In this document: positions 1 to 9,425 of the stretch, one piece after another
Layout of the letters: the number at the start of each line of letters is the position of its first letter
Position numbering within the stretch: the stretch's first letter is position 1
From: Flavobacterium cupriresistens
GTDB lineage: Bacteria; Bacteroidota; Bacteroidia; Flavobacteriales; Flavobacteriaceae
Assembly: GCF_020911925.1 (NCBI RefSeq)
Contig: NZ_CP087134.1
Coordinates: 620,001 to 684,000 of the forward strand
DNA length: 64,000 nucleotides
Direction: 5' to 3'
Notes under the pieces: generated by a model
Databases searched by the model: none
Seen by the model: the letters and a program-made list of their open reading frames with translations, nothing else
Told to the model about the DNA's origin: nothing
Position numbers and translations under genes: made by a program

Positions 1-621
1 GAGTATGCTGAGGAAATTAAGCAAATTCACACTAAAGGAGTAGAAATTGCTATTGTTATTGGAGGAGGAAATATTTTTAGAGGCGTTGCAGGAGCAAGTG
101 CCGGTATGGATCGCGTACAAGGCGATTATATGGGAATGCTTGCAACCGTAATTAACGGAATGGCATTACAAGGTGCTCTTGAAGATAAAGGAATGAAAAC
201 GCGCTTACAGACTGCTTTGAAAATGGAATCTATTGCAGAGCCTTACATCAAAAGAAGAGCAGATCGTCACCTTGAAAAAGGAAGAATTGTAATTTTTGGT
301 GCTGGAACCGGTAATCCTTATTTCACTACTGATACAGCTGCTGTTTTAAGAGGAATCGAAATCAATGCTGATGTGATCCTAAAAGGAACCCGTGTTGATG
401 GTGTTTATGATTCTGATCCTGAAAAAAATGCATCGGCAGTAAAATTTGATTACATCTCTTTTGATGATGTATTGAAAAAAGGATTAAATGTAATGGACAC
501 AACTGCTTTTACATTAAGCCAGGAAAACAAATTGCCAATCGTTGTTTTTGATATGAACAAAATTGGAAATTTATTAAAAATCTGCGAAGGCGAAAACATA
601 GGAACTGTAGTTAATATATAA
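1..621 (+). CDS. pyrH: UMP kinase (PyrH), 5' end missing
   Basis: The reading frame is open from base 1, so the start lies outside the window and about 206 residues are visible. It encodes the bacterial amino-acid-kinase-fold uridylate kinase, which phosphorylates UMP to UDP in pyrimidine nucleotide synthesis in the cytoplasm. Visible signatures are the glycine-rich IGGGNIFRG stretch, the [17 protein letters not shown] segment, the [16 protein letters not shown] segment and a DGVYDSDP motif, all typical of PyrH. It is followed 75 bp downstream by frr, the classical pyrH-frr order. The gap contains short degenerate repeats of the type GAAAACTGAAAACT. The assignment is firm; only the missing N-terminus is uncertain. 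Confidence 0.97.
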   Translation, partial: EYAEEIKQIHTKGVEIAIVIGGGNIFRGVAGASAGMDRVQGDYMGMLATVINGMALQGALEDKGMKTRLQTALKMESIAEPYIKRRADRHLEKGRIVIFGAGTGNPYFTTDTAAVLRGIEINADVILKGTRVDGVYDSDPEKNASAVKFDYISFDDVLKKGLNVMDTTAFTLSQENKLPIVVFDMNKIGNLLKICEGENIGTVVNI

Positions 622-696
622 GTCTTCAGTGACAGATTACAGTCGCAGACTGCTTAAACTGAAAATGAGGATTGAAAACTGAAAACTAAAAAAACA

Positions 697-1260
697 ATGA
701 CTGAAGAAATAGAATTTATATTAGATAGTACTGAAGAATCAATGAATGGTTCGATAGCGCATTTAGAGAAAGAATTTCTTAACATTCGCGCAGGAAAAGC
801 TTCACCGGCAATGCTTGGAAGTGTTTTTGTAGACTATTACGGATCTGCAACACCACTTTCGCAAGTGTCAAAGATTAGTGTTCCTGATGCGAGAACAATT
901 ACCTTACAACCTTTTGAAAAAAACATGTTGTCTGTAATTGAAAAAGCAATTATGGTTGCTAATATTGGTTTCAACCCAATGAACAACGGAGACGTGATCA
1001 TTATCAGTGTACCACCTTTGACAGAAGAGCGTCGTAAAGACCTTGCTAAACAAGCAAAATCTGAGGCAGAAGATGCAAAAATTGGTGTTCGTAACGTACG
1101 TAAAGACTCCAATACTGATATTAAAAAATTAGAAAAAGAAGGAACTTCTGAAGATGTTTGTAAATCTGCTGAAGAAGAAGTTCAGAATTTAACGAATACT
1201 TATATTAAAAAAATTGATGAATTATTGGCTGCGAAAGAAGCTGAGATCATGAAAGTTTAA
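697..1260 (+). CDS. frr: ribosome recycling factor
   Basis: This 187-residue protein matches ribosome recycling factor in length and sequence. It acts with EF-G to split post-termination ribosomes in the cytoplasm. Recognisable segments are the N-terminal LEKEFLNIRAGKASPAML helix, the central PDARTITLQPFEK strand region and the C-terminal region containing TEERRKDLAKQAK and VRNVRKDS. The start is the first ATG of the frame after the pyrH stop, and it follows an A-rich tract rather than a strong Shine-Dalgarno sequence. A strong hairpin terminator lies 21 bp after the stop, so pyrH-frr probably ends one transcription unit. Confidence 0.97.
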   Translation: MTEEIEFILDSTEESMNGSIAHLEKEFLNIRAGKASPAMLGSVFVDYYGSATPLSQVSKISVPDARTITLQPFEKNMLSVIEKAIMVANIGFNPMNNGDVIIISVPPLTEERRKDLAKQAKSEAEDAKIGVRNVRKDSNTDIKKLEKEGTSEDVCKSAEEEVQNLTNTYIKKIDELLAAKEAEIMKV

Positions 1261-1280
1261 TTTTATTCGATACAAAACAA

Positions 1281-1316
1281 AATCCGTCTGGTATATTTAA
1301 CCAGACGGATTTTTTT
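1281..1316 (+). terminator. Rho-independent terminator after frr
   Basis: A 12-bp perfect inverted repeat, AATCCGTCTGGT and its complement, encloses a 7-base loop and is followed by a T-rich run. It closes the pyrH-frr unit before the next gene. Confidence 0.9.
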
Positions 1317-1376
1317 ATTCTTATTTTTACCTATTGAAAATTAAATGTTTTCGTTTCTGAAACTATAATCCTCTGT

Positions 1377-3872
1377 ATGAAGCTATTTTGTTTATTGACT
1401 TTGTTTTTTACGCTTACCATTCAGGCGCAATTTCAAATAAACGGAATTGTTACGGACTCCGGCAACAAACCGCTTCCCTTTGCCAGCATTAAAACAGCAG
1501 ACCACAATAACACCATTACAGATGTTGATGGCAAATTTTCTTTTACGGTTTCCTCTGAAACCGGATTTTTTACAGTTTCCTATATTGGTTTCGAGACCAA
1601 AAACATTACCCTAACAAACAACAAAAAATTCTACTCCGTTTCACTTTCTCAGAAAACGGATGATTTAAAAGAGGTTGTTATTTCAAATGAAAACCCGGCG
1701 CTGAGCATTTTAAGAAAGGTCATTTCCAATAAAAACAGCAACAATCCACAGAAAAAGCTGAGTAGTTTTGAGTACAAAACTTACAACAAACTTATCGTCA
1801 CTGCCAATCCTGATTCTATCGACGGACGCATTGACTCTTCGGCAACTTATAAAGATTTAAAGAAAAAGAAAATCAATATTGATTCTTCCGATTATAAATT
1901 CAAAGAAATAATAAGTAAACAACATTTATTTCAAACAGAAAAAATATCACAATATCAATTTGGAAGTAAAAGGCTCAAAGAAACCGTATTAGGTACAAAA
2001 ATGGCGGGTTTCAAACAGCCTGTGTACGAAATTATCGCTTTCAGTCTGCAATCTATTTCTATTTATGATCCGAAATACGAATTGCTGGAAACAAAATATG
2101 AGAGCCCGATTTCAAACAATGCACTTAAAGATTACACGTACAAGCTGCTTGACACGGTAACGGTACAGGGGCGTGAAACCTACATGATCCATTACAAAAA
2201 CAAGCAAAAAAGAAATGCATCAGGTCTGGAAGGTGTTTTATACATAGACGCAGAAAATTTTGCAATCGCCAAAGCTGTAATGCGTATAAAAGGTGTTTTG
2301 GACATTAGCGGAATTCATGAGTTTGAATATGTTCCAAGTGAAAAAATATGGTTTCAAAGCCGTACCACATTCAAAATTGTAAAAGGCAAAAACGACGAGG
2401 ATATTAAAATTCTGGGAGGAACCATTCAATTTGATGCAGACACCGGAGAAAACTTTGAACCGAGAAAAAAAGCAGCGTCCGACTTCACCTATTTACTTTC
2501 TGAGAGCAACAATTTTGATATTCACTATAACACTAATCCGGTCATAAAAAACCCGGCACTTTATATCGAAATTAAAGAGGATGCCAGCAAGAAACCGGAA
2601 GCTTTCTGGAACGAATATCGCAAAGAAACGCTAGATCTGAAAAGTCAAAAAACCTATTTATTGCTGGACAGCATTTCTATTAAAAAGAGAATTGAAAAAC
2701 GTTTGGGCCTTGGCCGAAAAATCATCAACGGTTACATTCCGATGGGGCCAATTGATTTTGACCTAAAAAAACTAATCAGCTACAATAATTACGAAGGCTT
2801 TCGTCTGGGTCTTGGCGGAATTACGAATGACCGTTTTTCTAAAAATTTCCGAATTGAAGGATATGCCGCTTACGGAACAAAAGACGGCACAACGAAATAC
2901 AGCATCGGCTCCGGCTTTTTACTCGATAAAAACACCAATACATGGCTAAATGGGTATTACTCGGATGATGTTCGGGAAATTGCGAGTACCGTTTTTGCTG
3001 TCGACAAACGTGTTTTTAAAATTTATGATCCACGTCCGATAAACATTAGTACTTTCTATCAGTATGTCGGCTGGAGGGGTAATATTCAGACTAAGATCAT
3101 TCCGAAAACGGAGGCTGTTCTGGAATTATCACGAAATCACATCGAACCTAAATTTGATTATCTTTTTAATCTGCATGGAAAACTGTATTCAAGCTACATA
3201 ATGACTACAGCAATGCTTTCTATTGTCTGGTCACCGTTTAGTGATTTCATGCAAACCCCAACCGGAAGAACCGAAGCGGATAAAAGGTTTCCAAAGTTTA
3301 CTTTTCAATATACCCAATCGCTCCCAGATGTATTTGAAAATGATTTTAAATTTGGTAAAATAGATTTCAAAGCTGAATATGAAAAAAAATATCTAAACGG
3401 TCAGAAAACTGGTGTACTGCTACAAGGCGGATATGCTTTTGGCGATGTGCCGATTACCCACCTATACAATACGGCTCCGAATAACCTGACCAAAGAAACG
3501 GTTGTTCAACGTATTACTTTTGCCGGCAGAAACAGTTTTGAAACTATGTATTTTAATGAGTTTTTCTCCAGTCAATATGTAATGTTTCAAATTAAACATG
3601 GTTTTGACCGAATCCGAATCCTCAGAAAAGTTCGCCCTTCATTGGTACTGGTTACCCGAATGGCTTGGGGAAATATGGAAAATCCGCAACAACATGTCGG
3701 CCCTGCTTATAAAACACTTGACAAAGGTTTCTTTGAATCCGGAATCGAATTAAACAAAATCTATAAAGGCATCGGTTTAGGAGGTTTCTATAGATATGGG
3801 CCAAATCAACTGCCAAGATTTGAGAATAATATTGCGGTTAAAATCTCTTATGTATTGGATTTGGGGATCTAA
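1377..3872 (+). CDS. DUF5686/CarboxypepD_reg-like outer-membrane protein
   Basis: The 831-residue product begins with a signal peptide (residues 1 to about 18, ending QAQ). A CarboxypepD_reg-like beta-sandwich domain follows at about residues 20-105, with the typical GIVTDSGNKPLPFASI start. The remainder resembles the DUF5686 family, a large beta-rich domain thought to form an outer-membrane barrel in Bacteroidota. The aromatic-rich C-terminus ending in YVLDLGI fits a barrel's last strand. The biochemical role of the family is not established, although it resembles the N-terminal part of TonB-dependent proteins without a plug domain. The gene stands alone, 104 bp past the frr stop and the terminator. 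The family call is fairly secure; function is unknown. Confidence 0.85.
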   Translation: MKLFCLLTLFFTLTIQAQFQINGIVTDSGNKPLPFASIKTADHNNTITDVDGKFSFTVSSETGFFTVSYIGFETKNITLTNNKKFYSVSLSQKTDDLKEVVISNENPALSILRKVISNKNSNNPQKKLSSFEYKTYNKLIVTANPDSIDGRIDSSATYKDLKKKKINIDSSDYKFKEIISKQHLFQTEKISQYQFGSKRLKETVLGTKMAGFKQPVYEIIAFSLQSISIYDPKYELLETKYESPISNNALKDYTYKLLDTVTVQGRETYMIHYKNKQKRNASGLEGVLYIDAENFAIAKAVMRIKGVLDISGIHEFEYVPSEKIWFQSRTTFKIVKGKNDEDIKILGGTIQFDADTGENFEPRKKAASDFTYLLSESNNFDIHYNTNPVIKNPALYIEIKEDASKKPEAFWNEYRKETLDLKSQKTYLLLDSISIKKRIEKRLGLGRKIINGYIPMGPIDFDLKKLISYNNYEGFRLGLGGITNDRFSKNFRIEGYAAYGTKDGTTKYSIGSGFLLDKNTNTWLNGYYSDDVREIASTVFAVDKRVFKIYDPRPINISTFYQYVGWRGNIQTKIIPKTEAVLELSRNHIEPKFDYLFNLHGKLYSSYIMTTAMLSIVWSPFSDFMQTPTGRTEADKRFPKFTFQYTQSLPDVFENDFKFGKIDFKAEYEKKYLNGQKTGVLLQGGYAFGDVPITHLYNTAPNNLTKETVVQRITFAGRNSFETMYFNEFFSSQYVMFQIKHGFDRIRILRKVRPSLVLVTRMAWGNMENPQQHVGPAYKTLDKGFFESGIELNKIYKGIGLGGFYRYGPNQLPRFENNIAVKISYVLDLGI

Positions 3873-4421
3873 AATTTTGTAAAATTCCAATCTTTTTAAA
3901 TTCCAAATTCCAATGGAATGCTTTTTATGATTATGAAAACTTGTTAAATGTGAATAAATCTGCGTTTACTGAGCTTATCTTTATGGAGTTACTTGCGGAG
4001 ATTTCTCCTTCGTCGAAAGGACAAATGGGGGTGTCTTTTTTAGATAAACTAAATTGCCAGTTTTAATGTTTTACTAACACTTGATCCCTAAATCTGCGGC
4101 TTTTGTTTTTATGCCACAGATTTCACAGATTAAAATGATTTCTCTATTTGGCTTCCTTGTATCTTCTGGATTTAATTCTTTATCACTAAAATCAATCATC
4201 ACGCAAATAAAAAATCCCAAACCCAAACAAATTTGGAATTTGGAATTTAAAAGGATTGGAATTTCACCCCCTCCTCTATTTTATAAAATTAAATATTCGG
4301 GGCATTGAGTTAGATGCACTGCGGTGCATCTCTACGGAAAGGAAAACAAAAACAATAAAAATCCAAACCCCAACAAAATTGGAATTTGGAATTTAAAAAG
4401 ATTGGAATTTCATCCCCCCCT
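3873..4421. repeat. intergenic repeat block, TTCCAA family plus hairpin
   Basis: There is no credible gene in these 549 bases. AAATTCCAAATTCCAA occurs near 3893. The complementary word, TTGGAATTTGGAATTTAAA followed by a second TTGGAATTT, occurs twice, at about 4210-4268 and 4352-4413. These two are about 60-bp direct repeats that both start with AAAAATCC(C)AAACCC and both end in an ATTTCA-CCCC stretch. A perfect 8-bp stem with a 4-base loop (AGATGCAC/GTGCATCT) lies at 4312-4331 between them. Short frames that read through this DNA are low-complexity translations of the repeat. Confidence 0.8.
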
Positions 4422-6692
4422 CTACGGTTTCAAAATCAGAACTGAGGGCGTATTATTCAACCATATGCTTTGTGATTCAATCAGTTTTTTCCAACTATCT
4501 AGACTGATGATCATCAGATTCTGACTTTCTAAAAACTCTTTTTTGATTGTTCGGTCGTGCATGATCATGATGTGATTTGGAGCGATTTGCTCTATCGAAC
4601 GAATGGTTTCCTGAATATCACGGGTGCTTTTCATTTCACCGCTTGCATCTAAAACCGTGATCTGAGAACCGTTATTATTGATTAACTTTTTAGCATATTC
4701 AATTAAAAAAGCATCTTCTTTATTGAAAATCGGCATAAAAATCTGGTTGACGTCTTCTAAGTCTTTGTCGATAAAAATTCCGACCGGCATTTTACTTTTA
4801 GCAATAATATGACGTGTTCTTTCATCAAAAGGAGAATTTTCAAACAGCCCTTCTTTTCCTGTGAACTTATCAATTAAGCGATCCGGGTTTACAATTCTGG
4901 AGGTAAAGCCAAGTATTTTTCCAAGCAAAGTTCCTTCAAAAATAGATTGTCCCAAACCTACCAATAACAAATCATAGTCCCCTTGATTGGCGGTATCGAT
5001 GATGTCGGTATCAATATCGTTTGTTACTTTAAAAACACTAACCATATTTTGATTCAGACGTTCTGACTCTTCGATAACCGGAACCAACATTTTACGTTCC
5101 TGATCTTTCACATCAAACGAATGCACTTCTGTACTTAAAGACAAATGCATTGCTGTAACAATAGAATTATCAGATTGTTTTTTAACCAAGCTATTTGCAA
5201 TTCGCAACAGTTTTTTACCTTTCTCGGGAGTCGCAAAGGACAGCAGAATCTTAAACTTGCTTTTATTCCCAATCTCTTGTGGAATGGCCGTTATTTTATC
5301 TTTAAAAATAAAGCCTATAAAATCCAACGCCGGGCCCGTCATAAAAGTGGTCACTAACGCCATAATTACCATCATAGTAAAAATCTCAGTAGACAAAACA
5401 CCTAAATCATATCCGATATTCAGTACTACCAGCTCCATTAAACCTCTCGTATTCATTAAAGCACCAATCGCCAGACTGTCTTTCCAGCTTTGTCCCATAA
5501 ACTTGGCAGCAAAAGCGCTTCCAAAAAACTTCCCAACTACGGCAACGGCAATAATTAAACCTGTGATTTTCCACAAATAAGGATCATTCAATAAACCAAT
5601 TTGCGTACGCAATCCAGTAAATACAAAGAACAACGGCAATAACACGATGATGGCAACATCTTCGACTTTTTCAATAAAAATATTTCTAAACGTATTGTTT
5701 TCCGGCATAATGGCTCCTGCTAAAAAGGCTCCAAATAACGCATGAATTCCAATTAGCTCAGCCGCATAAGCAGAAAATAATAAGGTTATAAAGAAAATGG
5801 CGACAACCGGTTTATTCAGACTTTCGCGGGTTGAGTTTAAGTCCCCCACTCGTTTTAAAAACGGACGAACTATTTTGAGCATGATAATAACATACAAAAC
5901 CGCCAAACCAATTACATACAAAGAACTTGTAAAAGAACCCGCTTTTACAATTGCAATTACAACAGCCAAAATACACCAGGCTGTAATATCATCTGCGGCA
6001 GCACAGGTTATCGCAATTGTACCCAGTTTTGTCTTTTGCATACCTCGCTCCTGCACAATTCTCGCCAGAACCGGAAATGCGGTAATACTCATGGCAATTC
6101 CCATAAACAATCCGAAAGAAGAGAACTCTACGCCAATTGGAGCAAAAGTGTGGTAAATAAAATAGGCTAAACTTAACCCTAATGCAAACGGAATTACGAT
6201 ACTGGCGTGGCTTATTACGACTGCATCATGGGCTTTATTCTTCAGTACTTTTAAGTCCAGCTCCATTCCAATAACGAACATAAAAAGGATTAAACCAATC
6301 TGACTTAAAAACTGCAGATTCCCTAAAGATTCTTTTGGAAATAGTGTAGCGGAGAATTCCGGGAAATACATTCCGACCAAAGACGGCCCTAACACAATTC
6401 CGGCAATCATCTCGCCAATAACGGAAGGTTGCCCAATTTTTCTAAAAATCCACCCGAATAAACGTGCCACCAGAATAATCGTAACAATCTGCGCTAACAA
6501 AATAGCCAAAGGATGTTGCAGGTTCTCGACCATAGAATGCAGAAAATCATTCCAATGATTGCTTTCTATTTTTTTGCGAACAATTCCACGGCCTACTTCC
6601 AGCGAAGCGCCCTTAACAATCACCCAATATATCAAAGCAGTAAAACCTCCAATAATGGTAACGTAAAACGCTGAGTTTTTTATGCTGTTCAT
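4422..6692 (-). CDS. CPA2-family cation/proton antiporter with cytoplasmic Usp-like tail
   Basis: This 756-residue membrane protein has a Na+/H+ exchanger domain (roughly residues 50-470). Its hydrophobic helices and internal sequences (VIGEMIAGIVLGPSLVG, FLSQIGLILFMFVIGMELD, CAAADDITAWCILA) are typical of KefB/GerN-type CPA2 antiporters. The paired acidic residues in AAADDITAW match the conserved ion-binding region. The last 250 or so residues form a soluble region that looks like one or two universal-stress-protein-like domains, with the motif DYDLLLVGLGQS resembling a UspA nucleotide-binding loop. It probably exchanges Na+ or K+ for protons across the inner membrane. It is monocistronic, bracketed by repeat-rich gaps. 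Ion specificity cannot be read from the sequence. Confidence 0.9.
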   Translation of the reverse strand: MNSIKNSAFYVTIIGGFTALIYWVIVKGASLEVGRGIVRKKIESNHWNDFLHSMVENLQHPLAILLAQIVTIILVARLFGWIFRKIGQPSVIGEMIAGIVLGPSLVGMYFPEFSATLFPKESLGNLQFLSQIGLILFMFVIGMELDLKVLKNKAHDAVVISHASIVIPFALGLSLAYFIYHTFAPIGVEFSSFGLFMGIAMSITAFPVLARIVQERGMQKTKLGTIAITCAAADDITAWCILAVVIAIVKAGSFTSSLYVIGLAVLYVIIMLKIVRPFLKRVGDLNSTRESLNKPVVAIFFITLLFSAYAAELIGIHALFGAFLAGAIMPENNTFRNIFIEKVEDVAIIVLLPLFFVFTGLRTQIGLLNDPYLWKITGLIIAVAVVGKFFGSAFAAKFMGQSWKDSLAIGALMNTRGLMELVVLNIGYDLGVLSTEIFTMMVIMALVTTFMTGPALDFIGFIFKDKITAIPQEIGNKSKFKILLSFATPEKGKKLLRIANSLVKKQSDNSIVTAMHLSLSTEVHSFDVKDQERKMLVPVIEESERLNQNMVSVFKVTNDIDTDIIDTANQGDYDLLLVGLGQSIFEGTLLGKILGFTSRIVNPDRLIDKFTGKEGLFENSPFDERTRHIIAKSKMPVGIFIDKDLEDVNQIFMPIFNKEDAFLIEYAKKLINNNGSQITVLDASGEMKSTRDIQETIRSIEQIAPNHIMIMHDRTIKKEFLESQNLMIISLDSWKKLIESQSIWLNNTPSVLILKP

Positions 6693-6821
6693 AACTTCTC
6701 TTTTAATTTTTATGGGGCAAATATCAGAAGTGATTTCTTATCCAAGAAGTAAATTTAAACCTAATTTTCAATCCATGTAACAAGTCCGAAAAACTTTGTA
6801 ATAAGTTGGAATAGTTGATAA

Positions 6822-6873
6822 AAAAGAGCTTCGACTTTGCTTAGCTTGGGCTTCGACTCCGCTCAGCTTGACA
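6822..6873. repeat. CTTCGACT...CTCAGCTTG dispersed repeat
   Basis: The word AGCTTCGACTTTGCTTAGC is followed immediately by GGCTTCGACTCCGCTCAGC. These are two tandem degenerate copies of a motif that recurs near 22350 and four times in the 34.6-35.0 kb array. It sits in the 190-bp gap downstream of the LytTR regulator and upstream of the antiporter start. Confidence 0.6.
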
Positions 6874-6882
6874 GTTGAGAGG

Positions 6883-7611
6883 TTATATTTTTATTTTTTT
6901 TAAGAAGTCTGAACGATAGGTTTCGCTAAGTAATAGTGTGCTGTTTTTTTCGTTTTTTTCTAAATGATGTAAAACAATTTCGTTGTGATTAAAAAACTTA
7001 ATGGCTTTTACCGCGACAATCTCTTTTTTGTTTACGCGACAAAAGTCGGTTTCGGGTAATTCTTTTAGGAGGGTATCAAATTTAACGTTTTTCAAATTCA
7101 GAAAACTGCCATCGGTCAACAGTACCGTTTTATCGCGGCTGTCGCTGATTGCGGTTTTTATGTATTGAATCTGATCAAAATACAGCAAAGTCTTTCCTTT
7201 ATCGGTATTGAGCTGTATGAATTTTTTGGCTGCGTCGGGTTTGTGGAATCGTTCTGCTGCTTTTGAGATCGCTTTCTGTAAACGTTCCAATTTTACCGGT
7301 TTCGTGATATAATCTACTGCCTCGATTGTAAAAGCATCTGCAGCATATTCTTTATAAGCGGTACAAAAAATAACCAGCTTATTTTGCAACATTTCCGCCA
7401 AATGCAAACCGTTAATTCCCGGCATTTCGATGTCAGAAATTAATAAATCAAAATCGAGTTGGTCCATTTCGGTCAATAGTTTCTCGGGATTATTAAACGT
7501 TTTTACGATTTCAACTTCGGAAATTTGTTCGCAAAGCATTTTCAAATACGTTAATCCGGGTAACTCATCGTCCAGAAGCAAGCATTTCAGTTTTGTATTC
7601 AAGTAGATCAA
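6883..7611 (-). CDS. LytTR-family response regulator
   Basis: The product has an N-terminal receiver domain (acidic pair LDDE; probable phospho-acceptor D60 in LLISDIEMPG) and a C-terminal LytTR DNA-binding domain. It is the expected partner of the LytS-type kinase just upstream, whose gene it overlaps. The frame has no ATG before residue 25, which lies beyond the conserved LLDDE. The codon at residue 1 is TTG, residue 4 is also TTG, and residue 9 (the position where relatives usually start, before KCLLLDDE) is CTG. Translation must therefore start at a non-ATG codon or be coupled to the kinase gene. Target genes are unknown. Confidence 0.88.
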   Translation of the reverse strand: MIYLNTKLKCLLLDDELPGLTYLKMLCEQISEVEIVKTFNNPEKLLTEMDQLDFDLLISDIEMPGINGLHLAEMLQNKLVIFCTAYKEYAADAFTIEAVDYITKPVKLERLQKAISKAAERFHKPDAAKKFIQLNTDKGKTLLYFDQIQYIKTAISDSRDKTVLLTDGSFLNLKNVKFDTLLKELPETDFCRVNKKEIVAVKAIKFFNHNEIVLHHLEKNEKNSTLLLSETYRSDFLKKIKI

Positions 7612-8326
7612 TTTTTAGGTGAGCAATGTAAACATCATTTTCTACAAATCTCTCGAGTTTGAAATTATTTCTGTAAATAATCCGCAGACGATGTTCTAAA
7701 GTCGAGTGGCCAATACCGCTTCGCTCTTTTTTCAGCACTTTTTTATCTGAGATTTTATTGGAAACGGTCATAGAAAACGCGTTGTCTTTAAACTCAAAAA
7801 TCACTGAAATAAAAGCATCGGCACTTTGCAAATCGGCATGTTTGAAAGCATTTTCGATTAAATCAATAGAAATTAGTGGCGCCAGCAAAGGCTGCTCATA
7901 CAATTTATCCTCTTTATTGATATTGGTTTTGATTTTCAACTCAAACAGCGGACTAATCTTGATTTTATTGATTTCGATTAAATTCAATGCAAAATCAATT
8001 TCTTCTTTTGCAGTGACAAATTTCTTTTTGCTTTCGTATAAAATATAATCCAAAACATTCGCCAGTTTATCTAAAGCAAAATAGGTTTGATAGGCATGCG
8101 ATTGTATGGAGTTTAGAATATTCTTAAAAAGATGGGGATTCAGTTTTGCTTCTAATGTTTCCAGTTGCAAGTCATTGACTTTCATCTCGAGCGCATAAAA
8201 ACTTTTTTCAGCATCCTCTTTTGCTTTTTTTGAATGCATTAATTGATACACCATAAAGCCAATGATGACAACCAATAATAAAATAATGGCTAAAAAAATA
8301 AAAGTAATGGTATCGTTTTCCTGCAT
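7565..8326 (-). CDS. LytS/YehU-type sensor histidine kinase
   Basis: This 253-residue protein has one N-terminal transmembrane helix (about residues 8-29) and a short coiled linker. A His_kinase domain follows with the motif NPHLFKNILNSIQSH, placing the phospho-acceptor at H65. Its ATPase part contains DLIENAFKHA (N box) and SGIGHSTLEHRL (G box). With no extracellular sensor loop, it probably senses membrane or intramembrane state. Its last codons overlap the response-regulator frame by 47 bp, so the two are co-transcribed and probably translationally coupled. The input signal is not inferable. Confidence 0.9.
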   Translation of the reverse strand: MQENDTITFIFLAIILLLVVIIGFMVYQLMHSKKAKEDAEKSFYALEMKVNDLQLETLEAKLNPHLFKNILNSIQSHAYQTYFALDKLANVLDYILYESKKKFVTAKEEIDFALNLIEINKIKISPLFELKIKTNINKEDKLYEQPLLAPLISIDLIENAFKHADLQSADAFISVIFEFKDNAFSMTVSNKISDKKVLKKERSGIGHSTLEHRLRIIYRNNFKLERFVENDVYIAHLKIDLLEYKTEMLASGR

Positions 8327-9095
8327 AGTACTATTTTTTTTTCAACACGAATTTCACGAATTTTTACAAATTGAGCTCTCTTTTGACACTAAAAAAATCA
8401 TTTAATTCATGTCATTCGTTGCGTTGTTCTGCCACAGATTAAACGGATTAAACGGATTCTCGCGGATTTTTTTTTGCCTGGCGCTAAAACTTTAAGCCTG
8501 TAACCTATTTTCTTGCCACGAATCACGCAAATTTCACAAACTAAAATATACGATCTGTGCAAATCTGTTTAATCAGATAAATCTCTGGTGGTGTTTTTTT
8601 GCCACAGATTAAACGGATTAAACGGATTCTCGCGGATTCTTTTTTAGCTTGGCGCTAAAACTTTAAACCTGTAACCAGTTTTCTTGCCACGAATTACGCA
8701 AATTTCACAAACTAAAATATACGATCTGTGTAAATCCGTTTAATCCGTTTAATCTGCGACCTTTTTTTGCCACGAATTCCACAAATTAAAATATACAATC
8801 TGCACAAATCTGTTTAATCAGATAAATCCTTGGTGGTGTTTTTTTGCCACAGATTAAACGGATTAAACAGATTCTCGCGGATTTTTTTTTGCCTGGCGCT
8901 AAAACTTTAAACCTGTAACCAGTTTTCTTACCACGAATTACGCAAATTTCACAAACTAAAATATACGATCTGTGTAAATCCGTTTAATCCGTTTAATCCG
9001 TTTAATCTGCGACCTTTTTTTGCCACCAATTACGCAAATTTCACGAATTGAAATATACAATATGTAGAAATCTGTTTAATCTGTGGCTAACCTTT
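8327..9095. repeat. 769-bp intergenic repeat array (CAGATTAAACGG / CACGAATT family)
   Basis: There is no gene here. A composite unit recurs about three times. It consists of GCCACAGATTAAACGGATTA, then CGCGGATT, a T run, GCCTGGCGCTAAAACTTTAA, CTGTAACC-GTTTTCTT, a CCACGAATTACGCAAATTTC word, TATACGATCTGTG and finally TTTAATCCG or TTTAATCAG. Units begin at about 8430, 8600 and 8846. Within a unit CAGATTAAACGG faces its complement CCGTTTAATCTG, so each can fold into a long imperfect hairpin. The first 60 bases carry the related word AACACGAATTTCACGAATT. The array lies between two minus-strand genes. Confidence 0.85.
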
Positions 9096-9425
9096 TTAAT
9101 GACTAGACACAAACTTCAACCCAATGATCGAAGCAATTAATGTCGAAAGAAAAAAGACTCTCCAAAAAGTAACCGGTTCTTTAAAAATCAGAATCCCTAC
9201 CAAAACGGTTCCTACTGCTCCGATTCCTGTCCAAACGGCATAAGCGGTACCAATTGGTAAAACCTGTGTTGCTTTATATAGTAAAATCATACTGATAGAA
9301 AGACAAACAAAAAAGCCTGCCATCCAATAGGTTGAAATAATTCCGGTTGTTTCTTTCGCTTTTCCTAAGCACGAAGCAAAACCAACTTCAAAAAGTCCCG
9401 CAATAATTAACAAAATCCAATTCAT
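9096..9425 (-). CDS. small multidrug resistance transporter, SugE/Gdx-like
   Basis: This 109-residue protein has four predicted transmembrane helices and belongs to the SMR family of dimeric proton-coupled exporters. The conserved glutamate is E13 in AGLFEV. The segment LPIGTAYAVWTGIGAVG is almost identical to that of E. coli SugE (Gdx), a guanidinium exporter, so the SugE-like subgroup is favoured over EmrE. Where SugE has a tryptophan at position 16, this protein has phenylalanine, so substrate range is uncertain. It is monocistronic, and I did not find a recognisable guanidine riboswitch in the 178 bp upstream. Confidence 0.9.
   Translation of the reverse strand: MNWILLIIAGLFEVGFASCLGKAKETTGIISTYWMAGFFVCLSISMILLYKATQVLPIGTAYAVWTGIGAVGTVLVGILIFKEPVTFWRVFFLSTLIASIIGLKFVSSH

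Noticed and set aside
4081..4524. Two short plus-strand frames (75 and 66 residues)
   Set aside because: They read TTGGAATTT repeats (residues such as WNLEFKR) and the end of the antiporter gene on the other strand; neither has protein-like composition.
7758..8048. 96-residue plus-strand frame opposite the LytS-type kinase
   Set aside because: It is an antisense shadow of the well-supported kinase gene, with low-complexity Ser/Lys/Ile composition.
8327..9095. CRISPR array
   Set aside because: Units are much longer than CRISPR repeats, degenerate, lack unique spacers of constant length and there are no cas genes.
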